From Lyngbya sp. PCC 8106 (GTDB taxonomy: Bacteria > Cyanobacteriota > Cyanobacteriia > Cyanobacteriales > Microcoleaceae): DNA of 64,000 bases. Numbering within the stretch: the first letter of the stretch is position 1; every line of letters begins with the position of its first letter. This document shows positions 8,935-17,178 of this stretch, one piece after another. The stretch is taken from NCBI RefSeq assembly GCF_000169095.1, contig NZ_AAVU01000034.1, positions 1 through 64,000 of the forward strand, given 5' to 3'. Below the pieces are notes generated by a model. The model did not search any database and was not told where the DNA came from. It saw nothing but the letters and a program-made list of their open reading frames with translations. The translations under genes were made by a program, and so were the position numbers.

Positions 8935-9257
8935 AGTTGCTCCCCCTATTGTTAACAATTGTGGAGAATAGTTTATGTATACAATGAATGACGGAATGAA
9001 TGTTGCCAAGCAAGCAACAAATGATATTGAACATTAGTGAAGGTTACAACCGGAAACAGTTAGTATTCAAAATGTAGAATCCGAATCAGCTTTTCAAAAG
9101 ATTGATGTTGATTTGATTTGGACAACTACAAGAGGCAACTACCCTATCATAACCGGATTTGGTATAAAAATCATATTCTCGCTAAGTCCCTGTTCAAATA
9201 ACTCTTAATAGCTTCACTCTTAGCTATAATTGATGATGTTCTAGCTTGATTCAATAT
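8935..9257. other. Gap with a possible decayed plus-strand gene
   Basis: From about 8974 the plus strand can be read as MNDGMNVAKQATNDIEH, two stop codons, then AFQKIDVDLIWTTTRGNY. This resembles a small cyanobacterial hypothetical protein whose continuation would normally be a nuclease-like IEIKGDRY segment. The stops and the loss of similarity after GNY suggest a remnant. No intact gene, terminator or repeat was recognised. Confidence 0.3.
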
Positions 9258-10322
9258 TTAAAGTGGGTTTGTAAAAGTAATATATTGCTTTTTTTGCAGG
9301 TGTTCGTGGTGCGCGTGAGCGGTTTTTAGTTCGCGGTCAAGTTCGGCCAAATGTTCTCGGATAGTTTCTGTTAGGGCTTCGATCCGATGGCGCTCTACTG
9401 GCAAACGTTCTCCCAAATTGACATCAGCCTGATAATGGGCGTGGAGGGCGTTATTAATACTCTGGATTTCGGCTTGATAAAGATTAGATGCGGTAAGGGT
9501 TTGCTGTAGTTGTTCCCACTCTCGGTTGTATTCATTGCGTTTACTGTCGAGTTCTTCGAGGGCTGTTTTTAGAGTAATACTTAGTTCTGTTTTAGCAGAG
9601 TCCGTCAAATCAATCAACTGTTTTATTTGACTCATTTCCGCCGATTCTTGATGCCGTTTTTTTTCTTGTTGCCGTCGAATTTCTTCGCCCAGTATTTCCC
9701 CCTGTTGGTGCAGCGAGGTCATTTGTGTTTCAAGTTCGGCTTTTTGTTGGTGCAATTCCTCAATGGCTTGTTTTTGAGGGATTAATTCATTTCCCTTTTG
9801 AACAACTTCCGCCCGCAAGTTATCGATATCGGTGGAATTAATATCCAGTTCAATGGTTTTGAGTTCCTCGAATTTTTCTCGCAATTCTGACAGTTCGGTA
9901 AAGCGTTGATGCAACTCCGTTTCTTGTGCGAACAATGTAGATGCTGTTTGCAGTAATGCGGCTTTTTCGTCAACAATATTTTTTAATTCTGCGGTACGTT
10001 TTGCGGCTTTTTCCCGCAGTTTTGAGGGGAGAGATGAGGAACTTAATAAGGGTAGCCACCGGGATAATACTCCTAACTGAACTTGTAGGGTGGTATTGAA
10101 AGCGATCGCCCACGCTTCTAGCGTCTCAGAATCGTCATTCGCCAGGGTTTGCAGCATGGGTATGGAAAAGCAATCTGTTAAGAGTTGAATGCAGGCTTGT
10201 GTTAATTCAAAGGGAATTTTTACGGCTTCAAAATCTCGCAATCCCGCCTCGCTGTTGATGGCATTTTTCAGGTGTTCTAAAGTTTGTTCGATGTTCTGAA
10301 TTGGGCTGTTAACTGTCATCAT
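9258..10322 (-). CDS. Coiled-coil protein B, paralogue of 16034-17050
   Basis: This is a 354-residue cytosolic protein with no signal peptide. Residues about 1-110 form a helical domain containing LEAWAIAFNTTLQVQL. Residues about 115-345 are Glu/Gln-rich heptad-like coiled coil. The N-terminal domain clearly matches the 338-residue protein encoded at 16034-17050 (LDAWAIALSQTLQTQL), and both end with an ERLPVERHRIE / QVLPVDRQKID block. I do not recognise a named family. It is the last gene of the Hsp70/dynamin block and follows the second Hsp70 and the 552-aa protein. A scaffold or co-chaperone role for the neighbouring Hsp70-like ATPase is inferred from the repeated pairing. Confidence 0.75.
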   Translation of the reverse strand: MMTVNSPIQNIEQTLEHLKNAINSEAGLRDFEAVKIPFELTQACIQLLTDCFSIPMLQTLANDDSETLEAWAIAFNTTLQVQLGVLSRWLPLLSSSSLPSKLREKAAKRTAELKNIVDEKAALLQTASTLFAQETELHQRFTELSELREKFEELKTIELDINSTDIDNLRAEVVQKGNELIPQKQAIEELHQQKAELETQMTSLHQQGEILGEEIRRQQEKKRHQESAEMSQIKQLIDLTDSAKTELSITLKTALEELDSKRNEYNREWEQLQQTLTASNLYQAEIQSINNALHAHYQADVNLGERLPVERHRIEALTETIREHLAELDRELKTAHAHHEHLQKKQYITFTNPL

Positions 10323-10451
10323 TTTTTCCGTGATTGTTGCCGTTTATCCTGAAAGTTACTCTCCCCGAAAGCAATGAATTTAATTAAGTTATCCTTTGAT
10401 TGGGGGAGAAGTAACTAAGAATCAATATCGGGTTTAGGGTTGGCTAATAAA

Positions 10452-12110
10452 CTAGCTTACTAAATTGTCTAGTTTTTCTTTAAAGCGATATACTAAAGGT
10501 TGTTCATGAAGTTCATTTTCCAACTGCTCAATAATCTCAACTCGATCAATTTTAGATAACTTTTCTATTATCTCATTTTCTAAACTTTTTTCCAGAATGT
10601 GCTGAGATTTAAACCATTTGTTTTGAACACTTTTTTCTAAAGATTCGCGTTTCGCATCCAAACGAATTTTCTCTTTTTCATCTGTCGTGGATGTCGATTG
10701 CATTTCCGTTGTAGATGAGGTGTTTTCAACGGTCATCAAAGACGAACTATCAAAATTATTTTCTGTTGAGGGTTCGGTTAAAACCACCGCTTTAACTTTA
10801 GCTTCTCCGTTGACGAGGTAGACGGGATAAATTGTTTTAATCACCGTTCCTTCATCATCCCAACCTTTTGCAGCTTCGTGGTAGTCGCTCCGAAAAGGAA
10901 CGCCTTCTTTTTCTAGGCTGAATTTGGCTGGAGGTTCTGCGAGGGCGGCACGTTCTAGAAACTGCAAGGCATTTTTAATCGCTTCTTGTGCTTCGGTTTT
11001 TAACTCGGGAGTGAGGGATGTATCCAGTTCGGTATCGAGGGAATTGATCAGTTCTTCGCCAGCTTTAACGTAGTCTTTTTCTTGCCAATTACCGGGTTGT
11101 GGATATTCGACTTTACCCCGTGCAGAGTTGACGGCTTTTGTCAGCAATTCTGTGGTGTCTGGAGAAATATCATCGAGTTGCAATTTTTGACGAAGTAAAC
11201 TTTGCATCTCGTTTAGTATTTCTGGCGGTAACTGTTCAGAACCAATACTTTCTCCTCGCATAATTGCCTGACCGTTGATTAAAACAGTAGCAGAAATAAT
11301 CGCTTTGATGTCATTAGTTTTTTCTTTGCGTTGCTGTTTAAATTCGGGGTTGGTGGTCAGCATAACATTAAACAAGCGAGTTGCTAAGGGATCGAGATGC
11401 TGTTCTTTGAGGGTTTTATATTCACCTGTCAAAATATGATGGTGTGGGCGATCGCTTGTAGCGTTATAATGAGTACCAGTATCTCGTTTCAGGGATGCGG
11501 TTTCTGCCAAAAGCTTATTTCTGCTTGCTTCTAACTCTTCCAGTTTGTGTTCCGCCGCTTCTTTTTGATGTTTAAGTTCTGTAACCTGTTGAGAAATCTG
11601 ATTAATTTCTATGCGACAATTTTTGAGTTGATGACTGTATTCCCGCTCAGTATTTTGAAAGCGATCTTTAAAGCTGTCCCTCTCTTCGGTGATTTTGCGA
11701 TTAAATTTCTCTAATCGATCAATTTCATGTAATGCTTGCTCAATCGTAATACAGGCGTTCCGTATATCTTTGGAGAAAATTGGTTGATTAGACCGTTTTT
11801 GTAAGATATTATCTAACCACCGATAAACTTTCAGAAGTTGGTTATATATTATATCGTCGGCTTGAGACATACCTAGTTTACCAAAAACTTCAATTTGTGC
11901 CTTATATGGAAACCGCTCTTTTTGGAAGTTAGCAGATTCTATAACATTTTTTTCTACATCACTATCTTTGTCTGAATTAAGAGATAAACTTTCGTCAGCC
12001 TGTGATGATTCAGATCTTGCAGATGACCCTGCTGTATTTTTAACGTCATCTTGTACATCATTCTGGGTTTCTGTATCTGAAAAGAATTCGGAATTTTCTT
12101 CTGAGTTCAC
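10452..12110 (-). CDS. Long coiled-coil protein, possible GrpE-like partner of Hsp70; 5' end broken
   Basis: The 552-residue product has an acidic Ser/Glu/Asp-rich N-terminus, coiled coil at about 130-215 and a C-terminal region containing DDEGTVIKTIYPVYLVNG. That region loosely recalls the C-terminal beta domain of GrpE exchange factors, but this is weak. The open frame extends upstream past the GTG at 12110 to an ATG at 12224 that has a strong AAAGGAG site, but codon 4 of that frame is TAA (12215-12213). Either a nonsense mutation forces restart at GTG 12110, which has a GGAG about 11 bases before it, or the base is wrong. The upstream ribosome-binding site overlaps the stop of the Hsp70 gene, so the two are tightly coupled. 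Confidence 0.7.
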   Translation of the reverse strand: MNSEENSEFFSDTETQNDVQDDVKNTAGSSARSESSQADESLSLNSDKDSDVEKNVIESANFQKERFPYKAQIEVFGKLGMSQADDIIYNQLLKVYRWLDNILQKRSNQPIFSKDIRNACITIEQALHEIDRLEKFNRKITEERDSFKDRFQNTEREYSHQLKNCRIEINQISQQVTELKHQKEAAEHKLEELEASRNKLLAETASLKRDTGTHYNATSDRPHHHILTGEYKTLKEQHLDPLATRLFNVMLTTNPEFKQQRKEKTNDIKAIISATVLINGQAIMRGESIGSEQLPPEILNEMQSLLRQKLQLDDISPDTTELLTKAVNSARGKVEYPQPGNWQEKDYVKAGEELINSLDTELDTSLTPELKTEAQEAIKNALQFLERAALAEPPAKFSLEKEGVPFRSDYHEAAKGWDDEGTVIKTIYPVYLVNGEAKVKAVVLTEPSTENNFDSSSLMTVENTSSTTEMQSTSTTDEKEKIRLDAKRESLEKSVQNKWFKSQHILEKSLENEIIEKLSKIDRVEIIEQLENELHEQPLVYRFKEKLDNLVS

Positions 12111-12239
12111 GGTCTGATCTACTCCTTGTATAGCTGGTGTTTGCTCGAAATAACTTACTGTATCAAATTGTTCAGAAGCTTGATTGGTTGCTTCTATGGA
12201 CTTAGATTTTTCTTAAGATTCCATGATGAATATGCTCCT

Positions 12240-13973
12240 TTATTCGATTGAGTAAGTAGAAGAAAAACGTAAATTTGTGTTGTAGGTTTTTCCGGTTTTT
12301 ATATCCTTAGCAGTAACAGCAATCTCGGTTTTGCCAAAGTTCATAGAAACCTCAACAGGGCGATCGCGTGTTCCAACTGTCGAGGAAATATCGACATCTA
12401 ATTCCCCTATTTCTTCCACGTCTGGCTCATCTATATAGCGGGGATTCTTTTTGCGAGTTGCATAAAATTTCAACTGTAATCGATCTTGCTCGGAAGTCAT
12501 TGGATAAAAGGTATGAGTAACCACTTCATCGATATCGACACTATCACCCGCCAACACAAACGCACTAAAGCGGTTGCAAATATACCAGTCTCCTTGTTCA
12601 TCAAAATATTCGCGCTTGCTTTTTTGATGGCGATCGCGTTTTTCATCAAAAACTGCACAGGTTTGACAGCCATAGGTGAGGCGGGAACGACGGGAACGGA
12701 TACTTTCTGGGTTTAAACCAAAGGAAGCCGCCCCTTCAAGAATAGCCGCACCGGGGTTAGCTGGCATCACAATTTTCTTAACGCGATCGCCAAATTCTTG
12801 CTGAATGCGTTGGCGTAAAATGGGCGATGTAGAAAACCCACCAACCAGATACATCACATCACATCCCCGGCTTCCCAACCGTGAAAATTGTTCTTTAACT
12901 TTCTTCACCAAACCATCTAATACAGGCTTAAACATTGACCGTATTATTTCTGGGCTGATGTGAACTTTTTCATCATCTCCATCCTGTTCGTCGGCGAGTT
13001 TTTCCAATACCTCCGAATAATCTTTTGATAAAATTTTGTAGAGGCGGTTGGGAATATCAAAGTAAGTTATAGTTGTTGTGGCGGGGTCAAAATCACACTT
13101 TTTGCGTTCCCAGTTTGCCATCAATTCCAACCAACCAATTGGATCTTCTTCTTCATAGCGGTTGAGCGCTTGAACGGTCAGCTTCTTGGCTAGATATTCT
13201 TTAAATTCTTTATCAACATAGGTAGAACCGTAAGCTCCCCCCGTTCCTTCTGCGACTTCTTCCAAACCCCCATGGGATGAAACTTCATGGCAGGTAATAT
13301 CAACGGTACCGCCACCGCAGTCTACCACCATAAACCGTTGACCCGCTTTGAGTTGTTTTTTGTCTTTTTCTTGGCAATAAATAGCCGCAGCCTCCGGTTC
13401 CAAAACCAGCAACAGGCGATCGCGATCGTTTTCGTTATTAGTAATTAATCCGGCTTTGATAGCTGCGCGGCGCATAAACGACTTTTCGGCATCTTTCCAA
13501 ATCGCAGGAATGGTTAAACACCAGAGAATTTCATTGTCTCTCAGTTCCCCGCTCGTCGCATTTTTTAACTCTGTACGCAGCAAGCCCCCAAGTGCGCGTA
13601 GATAATCGGCGATCAAGTCGATAACCGGAAACTCTTGTCCGTTATTTGCAATCTTCATAGGGCCTGATTCGGTGCGGTAACGGCTTTCGCGCAGAGCCAT
13701 TTTAAAGGTAGGAAAAAAGCTATAGTCTTTGGCATTTTTTGCCTGCCGAAGTTCTGCCAATCGAGATAGGGCAGCATAGCCCCAAGCTTCTAATTTGCGA
13801 TCGCGATTGTAGAGACTTTGCGTTAGGGTTTTGATGTATTGAAAGGGTTGTTTTTCCCAATCATAACGTCCGATAATGCGCTTATCGTCTTTGAAAGCGT
13901 AGGCGTAACCGGAACGGGATGTTCCGAAATCAATCGCCGCTATGACTTTAATTTGTTTGCTGTCAAATGTCAT
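12240..13973 (-). CDS. Hsp70-like ATPase 2 (HSPA12-like)
   Basis: This Hsp70/actin-fold ATPase is probably a chaperone-like or switch protein in the cytosol. The phosphate-1 loop DFGTSRSG is at residues 15-22, phosphate-2 DCGGGTVD near 216 and the adenosine motif YLVGGF near 376. The DFGTSRSGYAY form resembles the HSPA12 branch rather than DnaK. At 577 residues it has about 200 residues after the ATPase, shorter and different from the DnaK substrate domain. I chose ATG at 13973 because AAAGGAGC lies about eight bases upstream; the frame also opens from a GTG at 14015 that overlaps the preceding gene. It follows the zinc-ribbon/coiled-coil gene and precedes the 552-aa protein with nearly no gap. 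Confidence 0.88.
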   Translation of the reverse strand: MTFDSKQIKVIAAIDFGTSRSGYAYAFKDDKRIIGRYDWEKQPFQYIKTLTQSLYNRDRKLEAWGYAALSRLAELRQAKNAKDYSFFPTFKMALRESRYRTESGPMKIANNGQEFPVIDLIADYLRALGGLLRTELKNATSGELRDNEILWCLTIPAIWKDAEKSFMRRAAIKAGLITNNENDRDRLLLVLEPEAAAIYCQEKDKKQLKAGQRFMVVDCGGGTVDITCHEVSSHGGLEEVAEGTGGAYGSTYVDKEFKEYLAKKLTVQALNRYEEEDPIGWLELMANWERKKCDFDPATTTITYFDIPNRLYKILSKDYSEVLEKLADEQDGDDEKVHISPEIIRSMFKPVLDGLVKKVKEQFSRLGSRGCDVMYLVGGFSTSPILRQRIQQEFGDRVKKIVMPANPGAAILEGAASFGLNPESIRSRRSRLTYGCQTCAVFDEKRDRHQKSKREYFDEQGDWYICNRFSAFVLAGDSVDIDEVVTHTFYPMTSEQDRLQLKFYATRKKNPRYIDEPDVEEIGELDVDISSTVGTRDRPVEVSMNFGKTEIAVTAKDIKTGKTYNTNLRFSSTYSIE

Positions 13974-13986
13974 TTGTATTGCTCCT

Positions 13987-15069
13987 TTAGAACCCGTGAA
14001 TATAGTCGCCCGCACTATCCCGTTGGATAATTCGGTGAAACTTGAATTCGGCGCGTATTGCTAGAATTGCGTCGGCGATTTCGATCACTTCAAAAGTCTC
14101 CAACTCAGGCTCTAAGTTTTCCCGAAATTGTTGGTGATTTTGTTCGAGCGAGTTGACGATCAATTGCAGAATATGGCGGTGAACCGGGAAATTCTGCCAT
14201 TCTTCGTTCAACCGTTTTTGTTGAAGCCGTTGGATGTTTTCTAGCGCTTCCTGACGGTTAACAATGCTTTCGATTTCATTAACAAACTGTTCCAAAAGTT
14301 CCAACTGTAGCCACTGGGAAAGTGCCACTTTTGCCGTCCGTTGCTGTCGGGTGAGATGCTCGATTTGTTCATGGGCTGTTTTGAGTTGGGTTTGAAGGTT
14401 TTGTTGCTGCTGGCTGTGGGAAATTTGTTGTTTTTGGAGGCGGTTTTCTAGTTTTTCGTTGGCGGTTTCTAGAGTGGTCAGTCTGTCTTTTAATTGGTTA
14501 AGTTCAGACTGCAATTCCGGTAAACGCTGTTGTTCTAGCTGTTGGTTAAGTTTTTCAGCCTGTTCTTTCTCCCGAATTAATTGTTTTGATTGTTGCTGCA
14601 ATTCCTCGATTTTAGCTTGACGTTCGTTGAGTTGGTTTTGGAGTTCTTCGAGGAGTTGGCGACTTGTTTTTTCTGCGGTTTTTAAACCCTGTTGGAGTTG
14701 GTTGATTGTATTTTCTAATTGATTAACCCGCTCCCGATGCTGTTCAATTGCATTTTTCAAAGTTTGCTCTTTTTCAAGGGTTAGTCTTTCCAAGCGTTTC
14801 CGCAACAAATTGATTTCATCTTGGCGATCGTCAATTTGATTTTTTTGGTCGGCGATTGTAGTTTGGGCTTGTTCCCATCTCAGTTCAGCCTTTTGGTTTC
14901 GCTCCCAAGTTTGTTTAGCCCAGTTCGTCATTAGACGCTCTTTTTCTAAACAATCTATAGAACTTTCCCCCCGGTCAAAATGAGAGGAAAATACCCAACC
15001 GCAAGCCGTGCAGAACCTTGATTGGCTGTCTTGAGATGGATTTTCACAAACCGGACAATTATATTTCAT
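13987..15069 (-). CDS. Zinc-ribbon/coiled-coil protein, 360 aa
   Basis: The N-terminus has a CxxC-x11-CxxCG zinc ribbon (CPVC at residues 5-8, CTACGW following). A short helix with CLEKERLM...WERNQ comes next, then about 200 residues of strong coiled coil (Gln/Glu/Leu heptads, residues about 60-250) and a C-terminal helical domain. The ribbon and following helix are shared with the three GUN4 proteins and the dynamin-like GTPase of the same block. The function is unknown. It may recruit or bridge the Hsp70 ATPase encoded immediately downstream, whose GTG alternative start overlaps this gene's end. Confidence 0.78.
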   Translation of the reverse strand: MKYNCPVCENPSQDSQSRFCTACGWVFSSHFDRGESSIDCLEKERLMTNWAKQTWERNQKAELRWEQAQTTIADQKNQIDDRQDEINLLRKRLERLTLEKEQTLKNAIEQHRERVNQLENTINQLQQGLKTAEKTSRQLLEELQNQLNERQAKIEELQQQSKQLIREKEQAEKLNQQLEQQRLPELQSELNQLKDRLTTLETANEKLENRLQKQQISHSQQQQNLQTQLKTAHEQIEHLTRQQRTAKVALSQWLQLELLEQFVNEIESIVNRQEALENIQRLQQKRLNEEWQNFPVHRHILQLIVNSLEQNHQQFRENLEPELETFEVIEIADAILAIRAEFKFHRIIQRDSAGDYIHGF

Positions 15070-15434
15070 TTGGGGATGGGTTCAGAGCGCATATTTGGCT
15101 TGATGTTTTACGGATTTATAGATGGGATGAAATAACGAAGACTAACGGGAAAAATGATCGGATTGAAAAGTTATTCCCAGAAAAATTCCAAGATTGCACT
15201 TTCACAAAATGGCCGCCTCAATTTTTGGCAAAGTTGAACCGAATTGCTGAGAGAATCAACAACCTGTTAATTAACTTTTATATCTTTAGAATAAACCTAG
15301 ACACCAGTTCGCCGCATCGGTGATAACACTGAAATATCTATGTTCTTATAATGTGGAAAATACTGACAATTTTTTTTGATATGTTACCTTGAGGATTTTG
15401 AGGTTCAAGTGTCGGCTGTTAAAAGTGGCAGATT
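15070..15434. other. Intergenic gap upstream of the 360-aa gene
   Basis: This is 365 bp of AT-rich DNA. A plus-strand open frame (15018-15323) overlaps the start of the zinc-ribbon gene and has no recognisable motif, so I treat it as chance. A single TTACGGA (15107-15113) lies about 40 bp before the 360-aa start, but the partner TCCGTAA seen elsewhere was not found. No terminator is obvious. Confidence 0.4.
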
Positions 15435-16037
15435 TTAGGACAAATTTAAAGCTTGGTGAAAATCCCGTTTAAACTGTTGTGGCGGTACCCCAACCATTAA
15501 CGCTGAATCATTGCGAAGATGCACTTCAACATCCCGTTTTCGTTCTAAAAATAACTCCGCTTCTTGTTGATGACGGGAAGTGAGAAAATGAACGACTTGA
15601 TTTGACGACCCCCGCCAACCTTGATTATCATTCAATTCGGCAATATATTGACCGTCTATTAACACATCAATTTGACTTAGAATTTTATTAATGTTATCAT
15701 TATTTTTGGTTCGCAATTCTTGCAGCTTAAACCCGCTGTAACAAATAATAGAAATATCCCGGTTTTGACGCAGTTCAACAAACAACTCGCTTAAGGCTTT
15801 GGCTTGCAACATCGGTTCGCCCCCGGACACGGTTAACCCGTCGAGTTCGGGAACAGAAAGAATAACTTCGGCGAGTTTTTTCACCTCAATTAATGCGGCT
15901 TGTTTTTGGGGTATCCAGTCGGGAGAAACGCAACCGGGACAGTTGAAACAGCAGCCTTGCACCCAAATCACGAACCGTTTTCCTGGGCCTAATGTTCGGG
16001 TATTTGCACAGATTTCGGCAACATTTAGTAAGGTCAT
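15435..16037 (-). CDS. Radical SAM activase-like protein (NrdG-like), 200 aa
   Basis: This small radical SAM protein resembles activating enzymes of glycyl-radical systems such as anaerobic ribonucleotide reductase activase. The CX3CX2C cluster motif is Cys29, Cys33 and Cys36 (GCCFNCPGC), and SGGEP at residues 71-75 is the SAM-binding GGE motif. The length fits the activase family. No glycyl-radical enzyme is encoded in the window, so the target is unknown. Its ATG overlaps the stop of the upstream coiled-coil gene by four bases (16034-16037), which implies translational coupling and a functional tie to the Hsp70/coiled-coil pair. Confidence 0.85.
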   Translation of the reverse strand: MTLLNVAEICANTRTLGPGKRFVIWVQGCCFNCPGCVSPDWIPQKQAALIEVKKLAEVILSVPELDGLTVSGGEPMLQAKALSELFVELRQNRDISIICYSGFKLQELRTKNNDNINKILSQIDVLIDGQYIAELNDNQGWRGSSNQVVHFLTSRHQQEAELFLERKRDVEVHLRNDSALMVGVPPQQFKRDFHQALNLS

Positions 16038-17050
16038 TTTGAAAAGTCTAAAATTACTTTTTTCTGGGACTCAGCTTGATGCTGTTGGGCGATCGCGAGT
16101 TGTCGATCCAGTTCGGAAAGTTGCTGTTGAATGCTATTAATAATAGTATCAATTTTTTGGCGATCAACAGGTAAAACTTGACTAAGTTGGCGATCGCTTT
16201 GATAATGGGTGTTGAGATGGCGGCGAATGGCTTCAGTTTCTTCTTGATAGCGGTTAAAGTCGGCGATCGCTTTTTGCAGTTGTTGTTGGGTGTCTTGGTA
16301 GTCTTGCTGCTGCTGGGATAAGTCTTCTAAAACCCCCGTCAGCGACTCGCTGAGGCGTTCTTTTGTTGTTTGGGTGAGGGTAATGAGTTCTGTGGCTGTG
16401 TTGACGGTGGCGGCTTCTTGACGGGAGGAACGCGATCGCAACCGTTCAATTTCTGAGTCGAGGCGGGTTTGTTGCTGTTGAAGTTCGGCTTGCTGTTGTT
16501 TGAGAGTTTCTAATTCTTGATACTTAGGTTCTAAAATTTGCGATCGCCTTTGAATATCGTCTCGAAGTTCGTCTAAATTTGTGTTTTGCAGTTCTATTTC
16601 GATTTGATTTAATTCATCCCGGCGGCGTTTTAACGCTTCCAATTCTTCGCCTTCCCGCTTGAGTTGTTCCGACTGACTCAGCAACGTACTCGCCGACTCC
16701 AACAGTTGAGATTTTTGTTGGGAAATTTCCCCCAAATTTTGATAATTTTGTTTAATTTTTTGCTGCAAAGTTGGGGGAACCGGAAGACTCGAAAAGTGGG
16801 GTAGCCAAGTATTAAGCAAAGAAAGCTGAGTTTGTAGGGTTTGGGATAACGCGATCGCCCAAGCGTCGAGGGTTTCCGGATCGGCTTTCCCCAAACTTCC
16901 GAGAACTTCGGGAGAATACAAATTTTCCCAGATTTTGAGTCCGGCTTCTACCAATTGAAACGGCAGTTCAATGTTATCATAATCGAGGGGAGCGGAGGTA
17001 TTTTGCAACCGTTGGGCTAGTTGAATTAAAGTTGTTAAATTTTGCTGCAT
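16034..17050 (-). CDS. Coiled-coil protein A, paralogue of 9258-10322
   Basis: This 338-residue protein has a helical N-terminal domain (LDAWAIALSQTLQTQL near residues 65-80) and a long Gln/Glu-rich coiled coil from about 110 to 330. The overall plan and conserved blocks match the 354-residue protein at the end of the block. It sits 128 bp downstream of Hsp70-like ATPase 1 and overlaps the radical SAM gene by four bases. It has no membrane segment. Its role is unknown. Each of the two Hsp70 genes in this block has one such partner downstream, which suggests a dedicated adaptor or scaffold. Confidence 0.75.
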   Translation of the reverse strand: MQQNLTTLIQLAQRLQNTSAPLDYDNIELPFQLVEAGLKIWENLYSPEVLGSLGKADPETLDAWAIALSQTLQTQLSLLNTWLPHFSSLPVPPTLQQKIKQNYQNLGEISQQKSQLLESASTLLSQSEQLKREGEELEALKRRRDELNQIEIELQNTNLDELRDDIQRRSQILEPKYQELETLKQQQAELQQQQTRLDSEIERLRSRSSRQEAATVNTATELITLTQTTKERLSESLTGVLEDLSQQQQDYQDTQQQLQKAIADFNRYQEETEAIRRHLNTHYQSDRQLSQVLPVDRQKIDTIINSIQQQLSELDRQLAIAQQHQAESQKKVILDFSK

Positions 17051-17178
17051 TTTAAAGCTCAGATGGATTTATAGGGTGGGTTGTAAAGGCTATTCTATTA
17101 TAATAGATCATCCTATAAATTCTCCCTTCTCCTCGCAGGAGAGCGGATGGGGGAGAGGTTTTTATTCGTTTTTTAGGG

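Noticed and set aside
15018..15323. 101-codon plus-strand frame
   Set aside because: It overlaps the conserved zinc-ribbon start of the opposite gene, with no ribosome site and no family pattern.
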